Position numbers and translations under genes: made by a program. Source: an uncultured Holdemanella sp. (GTDB taxonomy: Bacteria > Bacillota_I > Bacilli_A > Erysipelotrichales > Erysipelotrichaceae). Taken from it: 9,078 nucleotides of DNA. The stretch covers positions 1-9,078 of the forward strand of contig NZ_CAKVJB010000055.1 of the NCBI RefSeq assembly GCF_934754935.1, written 5' to 3'. Under the pieces are notes generated by a model, which did not search any database, was not told the origin of the DNA, and saw only the letters and a program-made list of their open reading frames with translations. Of the stretch, positions 5,048-9,078 are shown piece by piece (position 1 is the first letter of the stretch; the number at the start of each line of letters is the position of its first letter).

Positions 5048-5407
5048 ATGAAGTATAGTTTTGTTGGGGTTATTATTTGGGGAATTGTTTTGCTGATTGG
5101 ATTAGCTGTGATTGCTGGTTTTATTACTTTATTGTTTTTTGGCATTAAAGCATTAAAGAAATACTTAAATGCAAAAGAAGTCAGAGAAGAAAAAGCAACA
5201 ATTAAAAAGAGTCTTGGGGAAGTTATTAAGCAACATCGAGAAGAATGTAAAATGACACAAGAATTAGTTGCGGAAGCAATCGGTGTCAGCCGTCAGGCAG
5301 TATCTAAGTGGGAAAATGGAACTTCAGATCCAAGTACATCTAATTTAATTGCGATAGCGAAGCTGTTTCACATTACACCAGAAGAATTATTGAAAGAGGT
5401 GTTATAA
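5048..5407 (+). CDS. Membrane-anchored XRE-family helix-turn-helix regulator
   Basis: The 119-residue protein has one hydrophobic N-terminal segment (about residues 5-33, VGVIIWGIVLLIGLAVIAGF then ITLLFFGI), which should anchor it in the membrane. A basic, charged stretch follows (KKYLNAKEVREEKATIKK). A complete XRE helix-turn-helix fills residues ~56-118: LGEVIKQHREECKMTQELVAEA, then the recognition-helix signature GVSRQAVSKWENG and the LIAIAKLFHITPEELL helix. It most likely represses or activates its own operon from the membrane. The next gene starts 6 bp after its stop, so the two are probably co-transcribed. The ribosome site is weak (GGGAAAG, 8 nt from the ATG) and belongs to the 38-bp repeat. 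The ligand or signal is unknown. The reading frame is intact. Confidence 0.88.
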   Translation: MKYSFVGVIIWGIVLLIGLAVIAGFITLLFFGIKALKKYLNAKEVREEKATIKKSLGEVIKQHREECKMTQELVAEAIGVSRQAVSKWENGTSDPSTSNLIAIAKLFHITPEELLKEVL

Positions 5408-5413
5408 CGAATA

Positions 5414-6618
5414 ATGAAGAAGAAGGTTTTGCTAATCAGTGCTGTTGTGATCGTGACTATATATGTGTTTACTTATTTTGGTGGATTTACTACGGGTAAA
5501 TCATTAGATGTAAATGAATTTAAAGCGTATGCAAAAAGTGTTGATCAAATCTCTACTCCACAAGAATACAACATCATTGCTTTAGGTGAAGCAACACATG
5601 GAAACAAAGAATTTCAACAGTTAAAGTTAGAAGTATTCAAAAAACTTGTAGAAGAGCATCGTGTTCACAGTTTTGCTTTAGAAGGTGATTTTGGCGGGTG
5701 TGAAGAAGTGAATCAATATATTCATGGTGGAGAAGGAACACTGAAAGAAATTGTTCAAAAGATTGGTTTTCAAATCTACAAAACAGAAGAAATGATGCAA
5801 TTGATTGAATATATACGGGAATATAATGAAGAAGAAGAAGAACAGCTGAATTTTTATGGTTTTGATATGCAGAGAATTAGATATTCTTTTGATGCGTTGA
5901 AAAAAGAATGTATTGCTGAAGGAGTTAATTTATCATTTTTGGATAATTTCATCATAGATGGTCAATGGAATCAAAATTATAGTTATGAAGAGAAAAAAGA
6001 TTTACTGATGAAATTAAAAAAGACATTAGAATTGAAAGAGTTTATTGTGATTTGATTCATTTTGTAGATGTGTTATTACAGAATGTTGAAGTTTTACATA
6101 GAAAAGATACTTATGGAAGCTTATTAAGAGATCAGTATATGGCTGAAAATGTTTCTTGGATTTTGCAAAAGGAGCAGCAAAGAGGAAATGATTGTATTTT
6201 CATCAGTGGGCATAATGAACATGTTGCAAAATGGGGAAGTTATGACTCTATGGGGAAACTGTTATCAAATCAATATAGATATTATGTGATTGGAACAAAC
6301 TTCTATAAGAAAAGATGCAATTTGCCTGAAGGAAATCATAAACGTACCATACAGACATTTTATTCTCATGATCCACTTGCAAAAATAGCAAAATTAGCCG
6401 GCTTTAAAATATGCTAGATTGATTTTTCTTCTCTTGAAGAAGGTACAGAAATTAAAAGGCATGCAGATGCATATACCTATATGGGAACGCTAGGAGAAAA
6501 CTACTCTATCATGAATCGCTTCCTGCCTCCTAGCTATCGCATGTTTCAGCCACCCACAACGCTTTATGACAGTATGATTTATGTCTCAAATGCATCACCA
6601 ACAAAGATTATTGAATGA
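5414..6618 (+). pseudogene. Erythromycin esterase-family protein, frameshifted and with an internal TAG
   Basis: Ere-family enzymes hydrolyse the macrolide lactone; many chromosomal relatives have unknown substrates. An N-terminal membrane segment (residues ~2-24) suggests an exported or anchored protein. The family motifs are present in order: IIALGEATHGNKEF (active-site Glu/His), FALEGDF (Glu), FISGHNEHVAKWG (His pair), YTYMGTLGENYS and LPPSYRMFQPPTTLYDSMIY. Two lesions break the frame. At the A-run 6016-6021 the frame stops at 6055, and adding one A links KLKK to DIRIERVYCDLIHFVDVLLQN. At 6415-6417 TAG sits between FKIC and IDFSSLEEG in one frame, where an aromatic residue would be usual. 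Repaired length is about 401 residues, normal for the family. GAGGTG overlapping the XRE stop supplies the ribosome site. Resistance to erythromycin cannot be inferred. Confidence 0.88.
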
Positions 6619-6621
6619 TTA

Positions 6622-6651
6622 TTGATTTACATGTTACAAAGGAACTATAAT
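6622..6651 (+). promoter_or_regulatory. Promoter of the thiD-cytX operon
   Basis: TTGATT (6622-6627) and TATAAT (6646-6651) are separated by 18 nt. Transcription would start near 6658, just before the TPP aptamer. Confidence 0.75.
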
Positions 6652-6664
6652 AAACATGTTGAAA

Positions 6665-6742
6665 AATGGGGAGCTGAGTGGCTGAGAGTAGGTTCGACCT
6701 TGACCCTGAAACCTGATTTGGATAATGCCAACGTAGGGATGA
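6665..6742 (+). promoter_or_regulatory. TPP riboswitch aptamer (THI element)
   Basis: The conserved blocks are in the right order: GGGGAGC, GGCTGAGAG, GACCCTGAAACCTGATTTGG, ATAATGCCAACGTAGGGA. GCTGAGAG and ACCTGAT bind the pyrimidine side of thiamin pyrophosphate, and the GCCA...GTAGGGA part closes the pyrophosphate helix. Binding of TPP should lower expression of the thiD-cytX genes downstream. Confidence 0.97.
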
Positions 6743-6759
6743 TATCTTTATTGTATGTT

Positions 6760-6797
6760 AGCTGCAGATTAGGTTTTCTGCAGCTTTTTGTTTTTTG
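6760..6797 (+). terminator. Riboswitch-controlled transcription terminator
   Basis: Arms AGCTGCAGA/TCTGCAGCT (6760-6768, 6777-6785) with an 8-nt loop run into a T-rich tract (TTTTTGTTTTTTG). Its position just after the aptamer indicates control by premature termination when TPP is high. I did not resolve the alternative antiterminator pairing. Confidence 0.88.
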
Positions 6798-6871
6798 ATC
6801 AGAATATGGCGGCAAATTGGGGGCACCACCTTATGTCGCATTAAAAAAGTAATGCAGGAAGGAGATAGAAA

Positions 6872-7681
6872 ATGAAAACAGCATTAACAATCGCTGGAAG
6901 TGATTCCAGCGGAGGCGCTGGTATCCAGGCGGATATCAAAACAATGTGCGCAAATCACGTATTTGCGACGAGTGCAATTACAGCACTAACGGCACAGAAT
7001 ACATTAGGTGTTACAGGAATTATGGAAGTAACACCAGAATTTCTTGGGGAGCAGCTGGATGCAGTCTTTACAGATATTTATCCAGATGCTGTGAAGATTG
7101 GAATGGTTTCTAGTTCTGATCTGATTCGTATGATTGCTTCAAAACTGCAGGAATATAAGGCAGCTAATATTGTTGTGGATCCGGTGATGGTCGCAACAAG
7201 CGGCGCAAAACTTATTAGTGATGATGCAATTGAAACATTGAAAAAAGAATTGTTGCCTTTAGCAACAGTCATTACACCAAATATTCCAGAAGCAGAAGTT
7301 CTAGCGGATATGAAGATTGCAAATGAAGAAGAAATGATTATCGCTGCTGAAAAAATTTCTAAGAAATTTGGATGTGCAATTCTGGTAAAGGGTGGTCATC
7401 AAATCAATGATGCAAATGATCTGTTGTATAGAGATGACGCATATACATGGTTTCATGGAAAACGTATTAACAACTCTAATACACATGGAACAGGATGTAC
7501 ATTATCCAGTGCTATCGCATCCAATCTTGCAAAGGGATATGATTTGGATACATCCGTAAAACGTGCAAAGGATTATATTTCTGGAGCATTGAATGCAATG
7601 CTTGATCTTGGTAAGGGATCTGGACCAATGGATCATTCATTCGCAATTGATAATGAATATGCAAAGGAGAATGTTCAATGA
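6872..7681 (+). CDS. thiD: Hydroxymethylpyrimidine/phosphomethylpyrimidine kinase ThiD
   Basis: ThiD phosphorylates 4-amino-5-hydroxymethyl-2-methylpyrimidine (HMP) to HMP-P and HMP-PP, the pyrimidine substrate for thiamin phosphate synthase, in the cytosol. The 269 residues are standard length for this ribokinase-fold enzyme. The N-terminal substrate loop AGSDSSGGAGIQADIKT (residues ~8-24), VDPVMVATSGAKL, TPNIPEAEVLA and the anion-hole/catalytic motif NTHGTGCTLSSAIAS are all present. The start at 6872 follows GGAAGGAG with 7-nt spacing. It sits downstream of a TPP riboswitch and overlaps cytX by 4 bases (ATGA), implying translational coupling. The reading frame is clean, in contrast to the accessory zone to the left. 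ThiE and ThiM are not in the window, so whether the cell completes thiamin synthesis cannot be judged here. Confidence 0.97.
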   Translation: MKTALTIAGSDSSGGAGIQADIKTMCANHVFATSAITALTAQNTLGVTGIMEVTPEFLGEQLDAVFTDIYPDAVKIGMVSSSDLIRMIASKLQEYKAANIVVDPVMVATSGAKLISDDAIETLKKELLPLATVITPNIPEAEVLADMKIANEEEMIIAAEKISKKFGCAILVKGGHQINDANDLLYRDDAYTWFHGKRINNSNTHGTGCTLSSAIASNLAKGYDLDTSVKRAKDYISGALNAMLDLGKGSGPMDHSFAIDNEYAKENVQ

Positions 7682-8841
7682 AGAAAACTTCTTTGTTTGA
7701 AAATGCATTGATCTGGTTTGGTGCAGGTGTTTCTATTGCAGAAATACTGACAGGTACATATCTTGCACCTTTAGGATTGAAAAATGGTATTTTAGCCATT
7801 GTGGCTGGACATGTCATTGGTTGTATCTTATTGTTCCTGGCTGGTGTTATTGGTGGGAAAATGCGCTTAAGTGCGATGGATTCTACAAAGATGAGCTTTG
7901 GACAGAAAGGTTGTCTTTTGTTTGCGGCATTAAATGTACTGCAGCTTGTTGGATGGACAGCAATCATGATTTATGATGGTGCACTTGCGGCAGATGGTAT
8001 TATGCATACAGGTGCATGGATCTGGTGTTTGATTATTGGTATCTTGATTCTTGTATGGATTGGTGTTGGTATTACAAACCTTGGAAAAATCAATACAGTT
8101 GCGATGGTTGCTTTATTTGTTTTGACTTTAATGCTTAGCAAATTTATCTTCTTTGATGGAAACAGTGCAGTTGTATGTACAGAAGCAATGACGTTTGGTG
8201 CAGGTGTTGAACTTGCAATTGCGATGCCTTTGAGCTGGCTGCCTTTGATCAGTGACTATACACGTGAAGCGGAAGATCCTGTGAAGGCTAGTTTAGTTAG
8301 TAGTATTGTGTATGGAATCGTTAGCTGCTGGATGTATTTGATTGGTTTAGGTGCGGCTTTATTTACAGGAGAATATGATATTGCACAGATCATGTTGAAA
8401 GCAGGTTTGGGTATTGCGGGATTATTGATCATTGTATTCTCTACAGTTACAACAACATTCCTGGATGCTTATTCTGCAGGTATTTCTAATGAATCTATCG
8501 TGCCAAAGTGGAATGGAAAACACGTAGCAATGGTTGTAACTGTTGTTGGTACAATTGCGGCAATTGTATATCCAATGGATAATATTACTGATTTTCTGTA
8601 TTTGATTGGTTCTGTATTTGCTCCTATGATTGCAATCCAGATTGCTGATTTCTTTATTCTAAAGAATGATAAAAGAAATGTAGAATTTGATGTACTGAAT
8701 CTTGTATTATGGCTTGTCGGATTTGTTGTGTATCGCTGTTTTATGCAGATTGATACACCTGTTGGAAATACAATTCCATGTATGATCATTACAATTCTGT
8801 TAAGTGTTGTAATTCACAAGATTATCAAAAAGAACAATTAA
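7678..8841 (+). CDS. cytX: CytX-type hydroxymethylpyrimidine permease (NCS1 family)
   Basis: CytX is an NCS1-family (cytosine/purine/thiamin permease) membrane transporter assigned to HMP uptake from its recurrent linkage to TPP riboswitches and thiD, exactly the context here. The 387 residues form about 11-12 hydrophobic helices. The first contains the typical ENALIWFGAGVSIAEILTGT motif, and LSWLPLISDYTREAED marks the substrate-site helix and following loop seen in this family. Length is normal. The ATG overlaps the thiD stop (ATGA), with GGAG about 7 nt upstream inside thiD. Imported HMP would be handed to ThiD for phosphorylation. Substrate specificity is inferred from context; cytosine or another pyrimidine cannot be strictly excluded from sequence alone. 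An intrinsic terminator follows 22 bp after the stop. Confidence 0.93.
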   Translation: MKKTSLFENALIWFGAGVSIAEILTGTYLAPLGLKNGILAIVAGHVIGCILLFLAGVIGGKMRLSAMDSTKMSFGQKGCLLFAALNVLQLVGWTAIMIYDGALAADGIMHTGAWIWCLIIGILILVWIGVGITNLGKINTVAMVALFVLTLMLSKFIFFDGNSAVVCTEAMTFGAGVELAIAMPLSWLPLISDYTREAEDPVKASLVSSIVYGIVSCWMYLIGLGAALFTGEYDIAQIMLKAGLGIAGLLIIVFSTVTTTFLDAYSAGISNESIVPKWNGKHVAMVVTVVGTIAAIVYPMDNITDFLYLIGSVFAPMIAIQIADFFILKNDKRNVEFDVLNLVLWLVGFVVYRCFMQIDTPVGNTIPCMIITILLSVVIHKIIKKNN

Positions 8842-8863
8842 AATATAGATTTATGAAAAAATG

Positions 8864-8913
8864 AAAAAGGATGGAATGGAATTCTTGAAAATGGACTTTA
8901 TTCGATCCTTTTT
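8864..8913 (+). terminator. Terminator of the thiD-cytX operon
   Basis: Arms AAAAAGGAT/ATCCTTTTT (8864-8872, 8905-8913), extended by GAAT/ATTC past one G-G mismatch, form a long hairpin whose 3' arm supplies the U-run. Confidence 0.75.
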
Positions 8914-8980
8914 ATATTGACGGTACATATTTGCTTCAGTATAGTTGAACCTTAACTTTGCAGAATTTGTATAACTAAAA

Positions 8981-9020
8981 AATAAAAGAAGCATTAGTAG
9001 TTAAATTCACCAATGCTTCT
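8981..9020 (-). terminator. Terminator for the gene entering from the right edge
   Basis: Arms AGAAGCATT/AATGCTTCT (8987-8995, 9012-9020) with a 16-nt loop are followed, on the minus strand, by TTTATTTTTT. The hairpin overlaps the last codons and stop of the minus-strand frame ending at 8994. Confidence 0.75.
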
Positions 9021-9077
9021 GTCAATATATTTTTCATCCATATCAAATTGTTTTAATATCATTTTCTGCTTTGCAGT
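8994..9077 (-). CDS. 3' end of an unidentified minus-strand gene (partial)
   Basis: The frame enters at the window edge and reads 27 residues (TAKQKMILKQFDMDEKYIDR then SIGEFNY) to TAA at 8996-8994. The coding character is plausible, and a U-tract terminator on the same strand directly overlaps the stop, supporting a real gene end. The piece is too short to assign a family. It converges on the thiD-cytX operon. Confidence 0.55.
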   Translation of the reverse strand, partial: TAKQKMILKQFDMDEKYIDRSIGEFNY

Positions 9078-9078
9078 T

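Noticed and set aside
7078..7486. Two minus-strand open frames inside thiD
   Set aside because: Shadows of a clean, full-length thiD with all motifs on the plus strand.
7512..7967. Minus-strand open frame across the thiD/cytX junction
   Set aside because: Antisense to two well-supported genes; no ribosome site or family signal.
8469..8789. Minus-strand open frame inside cytX
   Set aside because: Antisense shadow of membrane-helix coding sequence.

Overview
The window is AT-rich, with strong Shine-Dalgarno sites, a TPP riboswitch and U-tract terminators. Together these point to a low-GC Gram-positive bacterium; the gene set would suit a gut member of the Erysipelotrichales, but that placement is an inference from style and was not tested by any search. 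It divides into a decayed accessory zone (1 to about 6620) and an intact thiamin-salvage operon (about 6620 to 8913).

Accessory zone, left part. A 5'-truncated AlbA_2/HATPase_c_4 ('RecG-like' ATP-binding) gene (76-633, +) ends at a terminator. A second family member on the minus strand (979-1465) is broken by an in-frame TAG and a one-base frameshift. Next come a relic of a small antitoxin-like gene (1497-1666, +) and a HicA/HicB toxin-antitoxin pair on the minus strand (2429-1792). HicB is intact. HicA appears to begin at an ATA codon, seven bases after a perfect GGAGG and directly under a consensus promoter. Upstream of hicA lies an N-terminal stub of an AAA_14/DUF4143-type ATPase (2783-2568, -), followed by about 270 bp packed with four long inverted repeats.

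Accessory zone, right part. A third AlbA_2/HATPase_c_4 gene (3589-4911, +) is full length except for one TAG codon. It has its own terminator and lies between two 38-bp direct repeats (37/38 identical), as if the gene were a discrete insertion. After the second repeat come a membrane-anchored XRE regulator (5048-5407) and an erythromycin-esterase-family gene (5414-6618); the latter carries one frameshift and one in-frame TAG.

Intact zone. A consensus promoter, a TPP riboswitch with a transcription terminator, thiD (HMP/HMP-P kinase) and cytX (predicted HMP permease) form one operon for uptake and phosphorylation of the thiamin pyrimidine moiety. A terminator follows. The 3' end of an unidentified minus-strand gene enters from the right edge.

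Most notable observations. (1) The three AlbA_2-family copies each carry exactly four tandem short DNA units (12, 11 and 12 bp, all different in sequence) at the same place in the protein, between the ATPase-like domain and the winged helix. (2) An intergenic 12-mer, present three times with one copy inverted, resembles one of those units. (3) ATA stands where ATG is expected in three neighbouring genes. (4) Three frameshifts are each repaired by adding one A to an A-run, and three internal stops are all TAG. Points 3 and 4 mean either real gene decay or residual sequencing error, and reads are needed to decide.
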